Made by a program: the position numbers and the translations under genes
Shown: positions 17,984 through 27,299 of the stretch, one piece after another
How the letters are laid out: each line of letters opens with the position of its first letter
Position numbering within the stretch: position 1 is the stretch's first letter
Assembly: GCF_052057775.1 (NCBI RefSeq)
Contig: NZ_CP195121.1
Span: 930,001 to 994,000, forward strand
Direction of reading: 5' to 3'
From: Methanococcoides sp052057775
Lineage (GTDB): Archaea; Halobacteriota; Methanosarcinia; Methanosarcinales; Methanosarcinaceae
DNA: 64,000 bases
The notes under the pieces: model-generated
What the model was told of the DNA's origin: nothing
The model's input: only the letters and a program-made list of their open reading frames with translations
Database searches by the model: none

Positions 17984-19136
17984 TGGATCTCTTTAACATC
18001 GTGTGGGTAAACTGAGTTTACCTGCCATCAAGAATATCATTGTGTTCCTACACTTCTCAGTCTTTAAGCCATATGATCTCTTAAAAGCAGTTTTGATTTT
18101 GTTGTTCAATCCTTCAACAACACCATTACTGATATTTGTTTAATTGACTCTATTATCCCATGAGACTTTCTTTTTATCATTTTAGCTAATGTGATAATTT
18201 CCTTTATGTTGCTATGTGTTCCCCAATAATGCCATTTATCGAGTTACTCCCTTGTTACTTCTACATTTTTGATTTCCCACAAACGTTGAAACCCAAGCTT
18301 AAATCTATAAGCTTTTGTTGTTTTAGTATCCAGATCTTTGATCGATTGTATCTTAGCTATTTCTCGATCCGATAGATCTTCAGGATTTTAACCACATAAA
18401 TCTCGTTTTACCCAGATATTTATTTGTTTGATATTCCTTCCTTCGAACCCTATCAATCGCATCATTCATCGTTTTGACAATATGGAACTTATCGTAAACG
18501 ATCTTAGCGTTTGGGAAATATTCTCTTGCCCCACTTTTAAAAGCAGGATACATATCTATTGATATATGCCGTATGTTATCAGGATTAACCTGTCTGGAAA
18601 TAAATTTCCTGAAGTTCTTGATGACACTTCTTTTCTTCCCATTTTCAATATGAATTTCTCTTGATTGATTTAGATCATAGAATAAAGTCACATATCTGTG
18701 ACCTTTTTAACAGATATTTCGTCTACTCCTATAGTATCAAGTCCAGATTGATCCATCTTTGCTCTTGCTTCTTCAACATAATGAGATAAAATTATCCAGA
18801 ACGAATTTTCATTAATGTTGACCAATTCAGCAATTGAAGAAACACTCATTTCTTTAGACATAGCAACTATCAATGCTTCAAAAAATAATGTGAATCCAGT
18901 GTTTTGTCTTGTCCGGGGAACTTCTTAACATAAAAATTGTAGTAGCTTAGCTGAATTTAGAGAAAAGGATTTCTACAGAGGCAATATCTATTCTCTTTTT
19001 ATAATGATTATGATTAATGTCTTTTACGTACCAAGTGCTTGAAAGTCCTAATGCAAATTGGATGAGCTCTTTATCCTCCATAGTAGTTGAATTGGAGGAT
19101 ACAAATATTAAATTACACCAATGTTGAGTAGACCTA
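17984..19136 (-). mobile_element. Degenerate ISL3-family insertion sequence
   Basis: About 1.15 kb containing one decayed ISL3-type transposase read leftward. Possible terminal repeats remain: atgttgagtagacc near 19121-19134 and, inverted at the other end, ggatctctttaacat near 17985-17999; these match at roughly 10 of 14 positions, so the edges are approximate. A perfect palindrome with 8-bp arms around a single G (18006-18022) sits near the left end. The element lies between the deoxyribosyltransferase gene and a small membrane-protein gene whose stop is only 6 nt beyond the right end. It is inactive. Confidence 0.7.
17993..19081 (-). pseudogene. ISL3 transposase pseudogene
   Basis: The coding sequence starts at ATG 19081 (MEDKELIQFALGLSSTWYVK) and stops after 44 residues (TAA at 18947). 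The cysteine-rich zinc-ribbon region expected next has largely been lost. Reading resumes as TGFTLFFEALIVAMSKEM and continues to GVDEISVKK, where one G is missing from AAAAAGG near 18705. Restoring it gives KKGHRYVTLFYDLNQSREI, the typical catalytic region. Another frameshift follows WLK near 18390, an in-frame TAA follows NVEVTRE, and a further shift precedes NGVVEGLNNKIK, the family's C-terminal motif. At least four lesions rule out function. Confidence 0.85.
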
Positions 19137-19141
19137 CAATT

Positions 19142-19393
19142 TTAGATTATTTCGGAAATCTTGAAGATCACAATGCTTGCAAAGACCACAAGAAGTGTGA
19201 ATATTCCCATGTCAAGAGAGGTTGCTAACGATTTATTCCAGTAGCTAGATGCGGATATGATCTCTTTTGCGGACAAGAGAACTATAAGTACAATAACTGT
19301 CAGTACATCATATTCAGGTAATCCGATTTGATTCATCATCACAACTACAGTGGATGATACAAGGCTGGTATCTGAAGTTATACCTGTTAGCAT
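19142..19393 (-). CDS. Small two-helix membrane protein
   Basis: An 83-residue hypothetical protein with two predicted membrane segments (about residues 30-42, LTVIVLIVLLSA, and 64-80, MGIFTLLVVFASIVIFKI). A good GGGAG site lies 6-7 nt before ATG 19393, which supports translation. The stop is 6 nt from the end of the ISL3 remnant, so the C-terminus may have been altered by the insertion. It is in the same orientation as the CPBP protease gene, 100 nt downstream of it. No family recognised. Confidence 0.55.
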   Translation of the reverse strand: MLTGITSDTSLVSSTVVVMMNQIGLPEYDVLTVIVLIVLLSAKEIISASSYWNKSLATSLDMGIFTLLVVFASIVIFKISEII

Positions 19394-19493
19394 TTTTCTC
19401 TCCCTTTCTTGAAATTTGTGGTTATTTAAAGAGTTAATGAAATTTAGTTTTAAATCTTTCTGATTATTAATTGAAACTAAATTTATATTTTTT

Positions 19494-20459
19494 TTAAATG
19501 ATTTTTTCAGATCTATTTTTTCTTTTTAATTTAATGTAGCCGATTGAAACTATCGATATTATCGCTAATATTGATCCAAGTATAATCTTGCTACTTTCTC
19601 CGAGAATATCTGATGTTTGTAGTTCCGGAGCTAACATTTGAGGCATTATTCCAAAAAGCATTATGTTTGTGCATCCATTTGTCAGGGCCACAAGTATCAG
19701 ATTTCTTCTTATTAAGTATATAGTTCCAATTATAAGTCCAGCAAACCCGGCAAAGAAGATTTCATATGGTGTACCATATCCGGAATGCATAACTGCAAAA
19801 ATTATAGCTGCAAGGATTAATCCCTGATATTTGCCTACTATTTCTTCAAGCCATGTTTGTAATATTGGTCTGAATATAAGTTCTTCTATCAACCCTACAT
19901 AAAGTATCATTACAATAGTTAACTTTATCAAGTTTTGTAGTGACAGGTCAGGTATAAGGTTATTTGGTCTGAGTATAAGGAATTCCCCTGCTGCAATTAC
20001 AATGCTTGCTATCAGGATAAGTGGAAGATCATAATATCTTATATTTCTGTTAATTCCAAAATCCGATAGTGTAAGATTTTGGCCCTTAACAAGAACATAT
20101 ATTGGAATTGTCAATGGCACATAATTGAATACTAAGGAATAAAGTGTCGTTTCAAAGAAAACTGGCATTGACATGTTGAGTATCCTTAACAGGGACAGTA
20201 GAATGAACGCATAGATTATGTGCTGCTGTTTTCTGTCATTGAATATAATCGTAGAAAAAGTCAAAGTTATCAGCAGGGTCAAATGTGTCCATAAAGTGAG
20301 TTTTGTCAGGCCGGCAAATAATAACATCTCTCCGATTATTACTATTACGGAAGGGATGGCTACAACAAGAAGGTCTATTTGGAATTTGTTTAATGTCTCC
20401 TTTTTATCAAAGAATCCATTTTCAACAACTATATCCTCAACTTCAGTTTCTGTTTCCAT
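19494..20459 (-). CDS. CPBP-family intramembrane metalloprotease
   Basis: A 321-residue polytopic membrane protein of the CAAX protease and bacteriocin-processing (CPBP/Abi) family. The catalytic motifs are EELIFR (about residues 190-195, the EExxxR box) and FAVMHSG (FxxxH box), followed by NGCTNI with a conserved asparagine. About eight hydrophobic segments are present. It starts one nucleotide after the stop of the DUF1616 gene (TGA-A-ATG), with GGAG inside that gene as its ribosome-binding site, so the two are coupled. Natural substrates are unknown; surface-protein or lipoprotein handling is a guess. The DNA is more AT-rich than the flanks. Confidence 0.88.
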   Translation of the reverse strand: METETEVEDIVVENGFFDKKETLNKFQIDLLVVAIPSVIVIIGEMLLFAGLTKLTLWTHLTLLITLTFSTIIFNDRKQQHIIYAFILLSLLRILNMSMPVFFETTLYSLVFNYVPLTIPIYVLVKGQNLTLSDFGINRNIRYYDLPLILIASIVIAAGEFLILRPNNLIPDLSLQNLIKLTIVMILYVGLIEELIFRPILQTWLEEIVGKYQGLILAAIIFAVMHSGYGTPYEIFFAGFAGLIIGTIYLIRRNLILVALTNGCTNIMLFGIMPQMLAPELQTSDILGESSKIILGSILAIISIVSIGYIKLKRKNRSEKII

Positions 20460-20460
20460 T

Positions 20461-21345
20461 TCAAATCTCCATTACATCTATCCATAAATGGAGTTCCCTG
20501 TATGGTTTTGTCATATCGTTATCCTTGTAGAGCAGGAATTCCAGTTTCATATTGTCACCTGCAGACCCTGGTGTGAACGTTACTTCCTTTTCCCATGTTT
20601 CGTTGTGTGAGAGGGTAATTTGAGATAATTCCCGATCCATTAGCTGTGAACTATCATCAAGTATCAGATCGATGGAGTATTCACTATCTGCATATTCATG
20701 GTTTACAACACCAATGATAACGGTGCCATTTTGACCAAGCCTTAGTTCTGAGGGATAGTCGTCAGCCATTCCTCCGGGTCCAAGGATGTAGAATTCTGTG
20801 AACTTTTCGCCCTCTTTTGGTGTAACAACTACGTAGGCAAGAGTTACTATTGAAGCCAGTATTGATATCACCAACAGGATTGTCAGGATCCTGTCAAGCC
20901 TGCTGTCAGGTTTCTTTAAGATCTCCTCCTTTATTGAAACATATGCTGAGTAAAAGGGCACACTGAACTCATCACCTTCAGGCAGGAAATTTCTCCTGTA
21001 AACCGCTACCACACACATCATTAGGGTAAAGGCTGAAAGCGATATCAGTATGGGGAGAAGTCTAATTCCCCACGGGGTGTAGTTGAGCACAAGACCTATG
21101 AGGGGAACAACTGCAATGCTCAGACCAAAACTAAGTGCTAATCTCTCGATCCCGTCAAGGTCATCCCTGGCTGGAAACAGTGCTGCTATCAATGAGTATC
21201 CTGGTAAGAACAATACCATTGGAAGCCCAAGGATAGTCCTTATTGGTGTGTTGCTCAAAGCGGGGACCATTATGAATATGCAGGTTAATACTACAAGTGC
21301 TATGACAATTTGAATATCAGTGGGAGTTTTGTTCTTCTGGGGCAT
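20461..21345 (-). CDS. DUF1616 domain membrane protein
   Basis: A 294-residue protein. The N-terminal half has four membrane segments (IQIVIALVVLTCIFIMV, LPMVLFLPGYSLIAALF, and two between residues 70 and 115). A fifth is near residues 145-165. The C-terminal part (about 170-294) is a likely extracellular beta domain of the CARDB type (GVVNHEYADSEYSIDL, SHNETWEKEVTFTPG). This layout matches DUF1616 proteins common in Methanosarcinales, whose role is not known. It is coupled to the downstream CPBP protease, so the pair may act on cell-surface components. Confidence 0.8.
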   Translation of the reverse strand: MPQKNKTPTDIQIVIALVVLTCIFIMVPALSNTPIRTILGLPMVLFLPGYSLIAALFPARDDLDGIERLALSFGLSIAVVPLIGLVLNYTPWGIRLLPILISLSAFTLMMCVVAVYRRNFLPEGDEFSVPFYSAYVSIKEEILKKPDSRLDRILTILLVISILASIVTLAYVVVTPKEGEKFTEFYILGPGGMADDYPSELRLGQNGTVIIGVVNHEYADSEYSIDLILDDSSQLMDRELSQITLSHNETWEKEVTFTPGSAGDNMKLEFLLYKDNDMTKPYRELHLWIDVMEI

Positions 21346-21641
21346 TTATTCTCAATATGATATGTTTTGCTACACACCAGCAGGTACGTTATTTCTTTTG
21401 TTCATGCCTGAACGGTTCTATCTTCATCTATTTTTTGAGACCTGTGCCCAAAAAACAATTAATATGTTTATATCCAAACTTTATAATGATTTCCTCTTTA
21501 GGCATATGTTTCTTGTATATTTTAATAAGCTCAAAAGCAGATAAATCATGTGCCGAATAACTGCATGTTCGGTGGTAATTATCAGATCATAATTATACAA
21601 AAATAACAACCTTAATTAATCTTGGAACTATACATAAATGC

Positions 21642-22664
21642 ATGACCGATATGATCAACGCAGGAATTGTCGGTGCCTCCGGTTACACCGGCGGCGAACT
21701 GATGCGCCTGCTTTTGAACCATCCGAACGTTAACATTGAAGCAGCAACCTCCCGCCGTTTGTCCGGGGAAGCTGTGAGCGATACTCATAGGCACCTGCGT
21801 GGTTTTGTCGACATTAAGTTCGAAGACCTGGCTCCCGAAGAGATCAAAGAGCGTTGTGATGTTGTATTTGTGGCGGTTCCTCACGGAACTGCGATGAACA
21901 TAGTTCCTGAACTTATCGACAACGATGTGAAGGTAATTGACCTGAGTGCTGATTATCGTCTGAAGGCCGATATTTTCGAGCAGGTCTATGGTATGGAACA
22001 TGCAGACCCAAGGGACGCGGTCTTTGGTCTTGTGGAACTCCACCCTGAGATAAAGGATCAGTCATTCATCGCAAATCCCGGCTGCTATCCCACAGGAGCA
22101 ACTCTTTCAGCAGCACCGCTTGCTGATGCCGGGATCTTGAAAATGGCGATATTCGATTCCAAATCAGGGATCACAGGTGCAGGTATCAATCCAACACCGG
22201 CATCCCACTATCCGAATATGGCAGAGAACGTGCAGGCATACAAACTGACAACCCACAGGCACAGAGCCGAGATCTTCCAGGAACTGAACCGCCTGGACAG
22301 CAACCTGACAAATGTGAGTTTTACTCCACACGTTGTTCCATCGATCCGTGGTATACTGACAACAGCTCATCTTTTTGTGAATGATGAACTCTCATCGGAG
22401 GATATCAGGGATATTTACACTGAGTTCTATAAGGACAAGCCATTTGTCAGGGTATTGGATGATATTCCCTCTCTTGGTGCGGTAAGGGGTTCAAACTTCT
22501 GTGACATCGGATTTGAGGTAGATGCTAATAATGGACGTATCGTTGTAATATCAGCGATAGACAATCTTGTAAAAGGTGCTTCAGGGCAGGCGATCCAGAA
22601 TATGAATGTCATGTGCGGTCTTGATGAGACCACAGGCATCTGGGCACCGGCAACTTCACCATAA
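21642..22664 (+). CDS. argC: N-acetyl-gamma-glutamyl-phosphate reductase
   Basis: NADPH-dependent reduction of N-acetylglutamyl phosphate to the semialdehyde in arginine synthesis. The 340 residues begin with the nucleotide loop GIVGASGYTGGELMRLL; the catalytic cysteine is C148 in NPGCYPTGA, and GITGAG and HRHRAEI mark the substrate-binding region. ATG 21642 and ATG 21651 are both possible starts. argJ, the next-but-one gene, acts in the same pathway, and the intervening CBS gene lies only 21 nt downstream, suggesting one operon. Confidence 0.96.
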   Translation: MTDMINAGIVGASGYTGGELMRLLLNHPNVNIEAATSRRLSGEAVSDTHRHLRGFVDIKFEDLAPEEIKERCDVVFVAVPHGTAMNIVPELIDNDVKVIDLSADYRLKADIFEQVYGMEHADPRDAVFGLVELHPEIKDQSFIANPGCYPTGATLSAAPLADAGILKMAIFDSKSGITGAGINPTPASHYPNMAENVQAYKLTTHRHRAEIFQELNRLDSNLTNVSFTPHVVPSIRGILTTAHLFVNDELSSEDIRDIYTEFYKDKPFVRVLDDIPSLGAVRGSNFCDIGFEVDANNGRIVVISAIDNLVKGASGQAIQNMNVMCGLDETTGIWAPATSP

Positions 22665-22685
22665 ACTAAGAAAGGAGATCGGATC

Positions 22686-23150
22686 ATGAAAGTAAAGGAT
22701 ATAATGAGTAGCAATGTCATTGTTTGTAGTCCTGAAGACCCTATCAGCAGTGTTGCTCAGTTGCTGAAGAAAGAGAACATAAGCGGAGTTCCTGTTGTAT
22801 CTGAAGGTAAGGTCATGGGTATAGTCTCGGAAGGTGACCTGTTAAAGCTTCTGGAAGTTCCTGAGCATGGCGGCCTCTGGCTTCCAAGTCCGTTCGAGGT
22901 CATAGAGATACCAATACGTGAGCTTATCAGCTGGGAAGATACAAAGAGGATGCTTTCTGATGTGGGCTCAAAACCTATCCGTGAGATCATGGAGAAGGAT
23001 GTTTTCAGTATTGGTCCGGAAAGTTCAGTTGAAGATGCTTCCAGGTTAATGACAAAACATAAGGTCAACAGACTTCCTGTACTCGATGGCAGTGAACTTA
23101 TAGGTATTATTACACGCGGAGATATTATCCGTGGTCTTGCAGGAATTTAA
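22686..23150 (+). CDS. Tandem CBS-domain protein
   Basis: A 154-residue stand-alone pair of CBS domains (residues 5-60 and 100-154; motifs MSSNVIVCSPEDPISSVAQL, VVSEGKVMGIVSEGDLLKLL, and LPVLDGSELIGIITRGDIIRGL). Such modules bind adenine nucleotides or SAM and act as energy sensors or partners of enzymes and transporters. Its position between argC and argJ, with 21- and 10-nt gaps, suggests regulation of arginine synthesis, but there is no direct evidence. A strong GGAG site precedes the ATG. Confidence 0.92.
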   Translation: MKVKDIMSSNVIVCSPEDPISSVAQLLKKENISGVPVVSEGKVMGIVSEGDLLKLLEVPEHGGLWLPSPFEVIEIPIRELISWEDTKRMLSDVGSKPIREIMEKDVFSIGPESSVEDASRLMTKHKVNRLPVLDGSELIGIITRGDIIRGLAGI

Positions 23151-23160
23151 AGTGGTTTGA

Positions 23161-24345
23161 ATGAAAGCTATAGATGGCGGAATATGTACTGTAAAAGGTG
23201 TTCGTTCTTACGGTATCAAACCGGGTAAGATGGGACTTGCGGTCATCGCTGCTGAGGGCAATGCTGCAGGTGTTTTCACAAGGAACAAAGTGATAGCTGC
23301 TCCTCTGATCGTGACGCGCGAGGTTCTCAGGAAGAACGGGAAACTTGCAGCGATAATAGCCAACAGTGGAAATGCAAATGCTTTCACTGGTGAGCAGGGT
23401 ATGGCCGATGCTAGGGAGATGGCAGCTATCCTTGCCAGGAAACTTGGGGTTGACAGTGATCTTATTGGTGTGGCATCCACAGGTGTTATTGGACGTAAAC
23501 TTGATGTTGGCTGGATAAATGACAACATCGATGAGGTTGTGGATTCGCTTTCCTCATCGCCTCAGGCTAACAGTAAGGCAGCACGTGCTATCATGACGAC
23601 GGATACATTTCCTAAGATGGCAGCTGTTGAGCTGAGCTGTGGTGTCTGCATTGGAGGTATTGCCAAAGGGTCGGGGATGATCGAGCCTAACATGGGAACA
23701 ATGCTCGGTTTCATCTATACGGATGCCGAGGTAGATAGTGATGTTCTTGACAGTTGCCTGAAAAAGGCTGTGGACAAGACCTTCAATATGGTAGTGGTGG
23801 ATGGTGATACCAGTACCAATGATATGGTATTGCTTACTGCTACGGGCGCTTCAGAAGTAAGACCTGATCCCGAGGAGTTCCAGCAGGGCCTTGAGCATGT
23901 GCTCACTGACCTTGCAAAGCAGATCGCAAAAGATGGAGAAGGTGCTACAAGGCTGATAGAGGCAGATGTCAGGGGAGCAATTTCTGTGGAAGATGCCAGA
24001 CTTGTTGCAAAAGCCATTGTGAGATCTCCTCTTGTGAAATCCGCAGTTTTCGGAAAAGATCCCAATTGGGGAAGGGTCGTGGCAGCAGCCGGCTACTCAG
24101 GCGCGGATGTGGATCAGAATAAGATCTCTCTTGCATTTTCCAATGGTTCGGATTCTGCAGTTCTGGTTGATAATGGCAAGATCATTTCAGAGGATAGTGA
24201 ACTGCTGAACAGGCTGGCCTCTATCATGGGTAGCCCGGAGGTGATAATCAGGGTGGACCTTAATCTGGGAGAATCCTTTGCAACAGCATGGGGCTGTGAC
24301 CTTACATATGATTATGTGAGGATCAATGCAGAATATACAACGTAA
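23161..24345 (+). CDS. argJ: Ornithine acetyltransferase / N-acetylglutamate synthase
   Basis: Bifunctional ArgJ moves acetyl from N-acetylornithine to glutamate, and may also acetylate glutamate from acetyl-CoA. The 394-residue precursor self-cleaves before the nucleophile T180 in EPNMGTMLGF. Other family motifs are ANSGNANAFTGEQG, ASTGVIGRKL and FGKDPNWGRVVAAAG. Together with argC it supports the cyclic arginine pathway. The bifunctional versus monofunctional state cannot be told from sequence alone. The next gene, an ADP-dependent sugar kinase, begins 38 nt downstream. Confidence 0.96.
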   Translation: MKAIDGGICTVKGVRSYGIKPGKMGLAVIAAEGNAAGVFTRNKVIAAPLIVTREVLRKNGKLAAIIANSGNANAFTGEQGMADAREMAAILARKLGVDSDLIGVASTGVIGRKLDVGWINDNIDEVVDSLSSSPQANSKAARAIMTTDTFPKMAAVELSCGVCIGGIAKGSGMIEPNMGTMLGFIYTDAEVDSDVLDSCLKKAVDKTFNMVVVDGDTSTNDMVLLTATGASEVRPDPEEFQQGLEHVLTDLAKQIAKDGEGATRLIEADVRGAISVEDARLVAKAIVRSPLVKSAVFGKDPNWGRVVAAAGYSGADVDQNKISLAFSNGSDSAVLVDNGKIISEDSELLNRLASIMGSPEVIIRVDLNLGESFATAWGCDLTYDYVRINAEYTT

Positions 24346-24383
24346 ACATTAGGTACTGCTTTTCGTATCTGAAAGGTGATCTT

Positions 24384-25844
24384 ATGGAAATTTGGGAGTG
24401 GGATTCAATTTATCATAAGTCCTATGAGGACATTCGTTCTTCTATTGGAAATGTCAGGGGGATATTTGTTGCATACAACAGCAATATCGATGCTATCAAA
24501 CACATAGGATCCGAGGATATTGAGCATCTGTTGATGAATGTGGATATCTCTGAGGTTAGGGAGAAGGTATTCGAGTATCCGCGCCAGATAGATTCTCCAT
24601 CAGATCTTGTTGCAAGGCTCATCATCGCTATGCGTGACGGGAAGGCCGCCGAAGTGCCGACGAACACTACCGACATTCACGACTGGCTCACGGACCATCT
24701 GGTCTTTGATTCTGCAAGAATGGGCGGGCAGGCGGGCATAATCTCCAACCTGCTAGCATCCATGGGAATCGGGAAGGTCATTACCTATGTACCCTGGCTT
24801 TCTGAGGAGCAGGCAGAATACTTTGTTGATTCTGATAATCTGTTGTTCCCTGTTGTGGAGGATGAGGTACTTTTGCTCAAAAATCCTAAAGAGGCGTATG
24901 ATCCTGAGAATAAGCCAAAGGTCAACTGGATCCTGGAATTCTCAAAGGGGATGGAGGTGAAGTTCGCAGGTGAGCACTTTATCATTCCAAGGGATAACCG
25001 CCTTATCATTTCTTCCCGGCCAAAGTGGATACGTATTGATATGGCCCCCGAGATCTACGAAAAGATACCCCAGTTGAAAGCGGACATTGACGGTGCCATA
25101 CTGGCAGGCTACCAGATGATCAAGGAGGAGTATGAGGACGGTTCTACCTACATGGATTATGTTGACAAGGCCGTGAATGTCATCGAAGAACTCAAGGAGG
25201 GCAATCCTGACATCCGAATACATGTGGAATTTACCTCAATACAAAACAAGGTGATCAGGACGGCAATACTCAACCATATCGTCCGGAAGCATGTGCATTC
25301 CCTGGGACTTGACACCGTTGAGGTTGCCAATGCACTGAACGTCCTTGGTTTTGAGGAACTGGCCTATTCTGTCATCAATAAGGGTGAGAACGCTATCATT
25401 TCCCTTTACGAGGGTGCGGTGAAGCTCCTGAGAGATCTTGATCTTGAAAGGGTGCACATCCATTCCCTCGGTTTTTACATCTGTCTTGTATCGAAGGACT
25501 GCCCTGTATCCGTTGAGGACCACCGCAATGCCCTGTTGTTCGGATCAACAGTTGCAGCCGCAAAGGCATCCCTGGGTGAGATCCTTTCTTTGGAAAGTAC
25601 GGAGTCAGGTCTTAAGGTTCCTGTGTCCGAGGAAGGTCACAGGGAACTTGAAAAGCTTGAGAAACACCTTGTAAGAAGTGGAATGTCCAGTATGGAAGAT
25701 TTTGAGAACGGGTGCATATGCACTCCATGGTATGATGCGATCATTGTCCCGACAAAGGTGGTAAGTGAACCCGTTGCAACCGTAGGTATAGGAGATGCTA
25801 TCTCAGCAACCTCTTTTGTTGGATTTCTTTCAAAGCTTAAGTGA
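24384..25844 (+). CDS. ADP-dependent phosphofructokinase/glucokinase family, copy 1
   Basis: Archaeal sugar kinase of the ribokinase-like ADP-PFK/GK family, using ADP to phosphorylate fructose 6-phosphate and/or glucose in the modified Embden-Meyerhof pathway. The 486 residues include the N-terminal substrate loop AYNSNIDAIKHI, GGQAGIISNLLASMG, and the catalytic D471 in VGIGDAISATSFVGF. PfkC is the likely assignment in a methanogen that stores glycogen; some methanogen enzymes accept both sugars. Its stop overlaps the open frame of the second copy. The pair probably extends the argC-argJ transcript. Confidence 0.9.
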   Translation: MEIWEWDSIYHKSYEDIRSSIGNVRGIFVAYNSNIDAIKHIGSEDIEHLLMNVDISEVREKVFEYPRQIDSPSDLVARLIIAMRDGKAAEVPTNTTDIHDWLTDHLVFDSARMGGQAGIISNLLASMGIGKVITYVPWLSEEQAEYFVDSDNLLFPVVEDEVLLLKNPKEAYDPENKPKVNWILEFSKGMEVKFAGEHFIIPRDNRLIISSRPKWIRIDMAPEIYEKIPQLKADIDGAILAGYQMIKEEYEDGSTYMDYVDKAVNVIEELKEGNPDIRIHVEFTSIQNKVIRTAILNHIVRKHVHSLGLDTVEVANALNVLGFEELAYSVINKGENAIISLYEGAVKLLRDLDLERVHIHSLGFYICLVSKDCPVSVEDHRNALLFGSTVAAAKASLGEILSLESTESGLKVPVSEEGHRELEKLEKHLVRSGMSSMEDFENGCICTPWYDAIIVPTKVVSEPVATVGIGDAISATSFVGFLSKLK

Positions 25845-25852
25845 GGGATTTC

Positions 25853-27205
25853 ATGAAGGTCCTTTGTGGATACAATGTTAACATCGATGCTGTGTATCAG
25901 ATGACGAAAGAGGAGATATCTGCTCTCATTCTCATGGTGGATAAGGGCGGACTTCGCGAGAAGCTATGTGATGCACCAGGTGAAGTAAGATCTCTTTCTG
26001 ATCTTGTGGCAGGACTGGTGCTTTATATGCAAAAGGGTACAGGCGGGGAATGGTTCATTTATTCCGATGATGTTTTCAGTTTCCTGAAAGATCGCTATTA
26101 TGAGAAGAGCGAGATCAGACTTGGAGGTAATATGGGAATAATGGCAAATGTCATGTCCCATATGGGTGCAGATGAGGTTGTCATGAACGCTGTTGGCGAT
26201 ATAGCTGGTATAAGACCGTTGATGTCCGGGGGTAACATTATCTTTGCAGGAGATTCTGTAACCTCCTCTTCATCAGCTTTCAAACCAACGTCCTCCACAT
26301 CTTCAAAGGAGGTCATCCATTTTGTTTTTGATTTCAGTCGTGGAACAAAGTTCAATGTCCTGGGGACCGAGGTTATCGTGCCCAGGGAGAACCGATTCAT
26401 TGCCTCCTACGATCCGATCAATACGGAACTTACTATCACCCCTGAATTCGAGGAATATGGCCTTGAGCATGTGACTGAGATGGATGGAGCCATTATTTCC
26501 GGTTTCAACCAGTTGCAGAGTTCCTATCCTGATGGCTCCGGATACATTGAGCGTTTTGAAAAGGCCCATTCACAAATTAAGGAATGGAAAGCACTTAATC
26601 CTGATATGCCGGTTCATGTTGAGCTGGGTCACTTCATGAGCATGGACATGGGAGTTTCCATCTTCTCCGGGCTTTCCGATACCGTGGACAGCATTGGTAT
26701 GAATGAGGATGAACTGGTAATGCTAACTGAACTTCATGGCGTTCCTTCTGAGATGATCCGAAAAATGGATGCCTGTGCGATCACGGATGCCTGTGTCAGA
26801 TGTGTTTCATCAACAGGCCTTAAGAAAATGGTCGTGCATACCCGTGATTTCATTATGAGCGTGTTCAGGGAAGGGTCCTCAACCCCAAACCGTGAGATCC
26901 GGAGTATGGATTTCGGTGTGAAATGTGCTGCAGCCTTTGCAGCATCAGGGAAGCTGCCTGAAAGATCACAGCTTGAAGGTTCAGTAAAGGGTCTGGGGAG
27001 GAGTAAAGAAGGGACCATTCAGTTGAATAGATTGAAGGATCTTGTTCATGGTGAAGGGTTTGAGGGAGGTTTATGCGGTGAATATAGGGGATTTTCGGTA
27101 TGCATCCTGCCTACTATAATATGTGATAGTCCGCTATCAACAGTTGGACTTGGTGATACTGTGTCCTCATCAACTTTTTTGAGGTGGCTGGAACTTGGCA
27201 GTTGA
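25853..27205 (+). CDS. ADP-dependent phosphofructokinase/glucokinase family, copy 2
   Basis: A second member of the same family, 450 residues from ATG 25853 (MKVLCGYNVNIDAVYQM). It keeps the substrate loop (GYNVNIDA), the LGGNMGIMANVMSHMG segment and the catalytic D435 in STVGLGDTVSSS. It differs enough from copy 1 that the duplication is old. It may have shifted to another sugar (for example glucose) or to another phosphoryl donor; the sequence does not decide. The start is 8 nt after the copy 1 stop, with GAGGG between, so the two are translationally linked. Confidence 0.87.
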   Translation: MKVLCGYNVNIDAVYQMTKEEISALILMVDKGGLREKLCDAPGEVRSLSDLVAGLVLYMQKGTGGEWFIYSDDVFSFLKDRYYEKSEIRLGGNMGIMANVMSHMGADEVVMNAVGDIAGIRPLMSGGNIIFAGDSVTSSSSAFKPTSSTSSKEVIHFVFDFSRGTKFNVLGTEVIVPRENRFIASYDPINTELTITPEFEEYGLEHVTEMDGAIISGFNQLQSSYPDGSGYIERFEKAHSQIKEWKALNPDMPVHVELGHFMSMDMGVSIFSGLSDTVDSIGMNEDELVMLTELHGVPSEMIRKMDACAITDACVRCVSSTGLKKMVVHTRDFIMSVFREGSSTPNREIRSMDFGVKCAAAFAASGKLPERSQLEGSVKGLGRSKEGTIQLNRLKDLVHGEGFEGGLCGEYRGFSVCILPTIICDSPLSTVGLGDTVSSSTFLRWLELGS

Positions 27206-27299
27206 GATCAATTTGATTGCTTTGGCCATTTGTATCTTATTCTCTTTGAAATTTGTAATGAAATTCATTTATTTTCAATGAGGGGGAAGAACTGGTAAT

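Noticed and set aside
18004..18022. Palindrome GGTAAACT-G-AGTTTACC as an independent operator
   Set aside because: It lies within the 3' end of the ISL3 transposase pseudogene and is better explained as part of the element's end.
21320..21560. Two overlapping open frames of 67-74 codons between DUF1616 and argC
   Set aside because: Composition is AT-driven (Phe/Leu/Ile rich), with no ribosome site; the region is better seen as promoter DNA.
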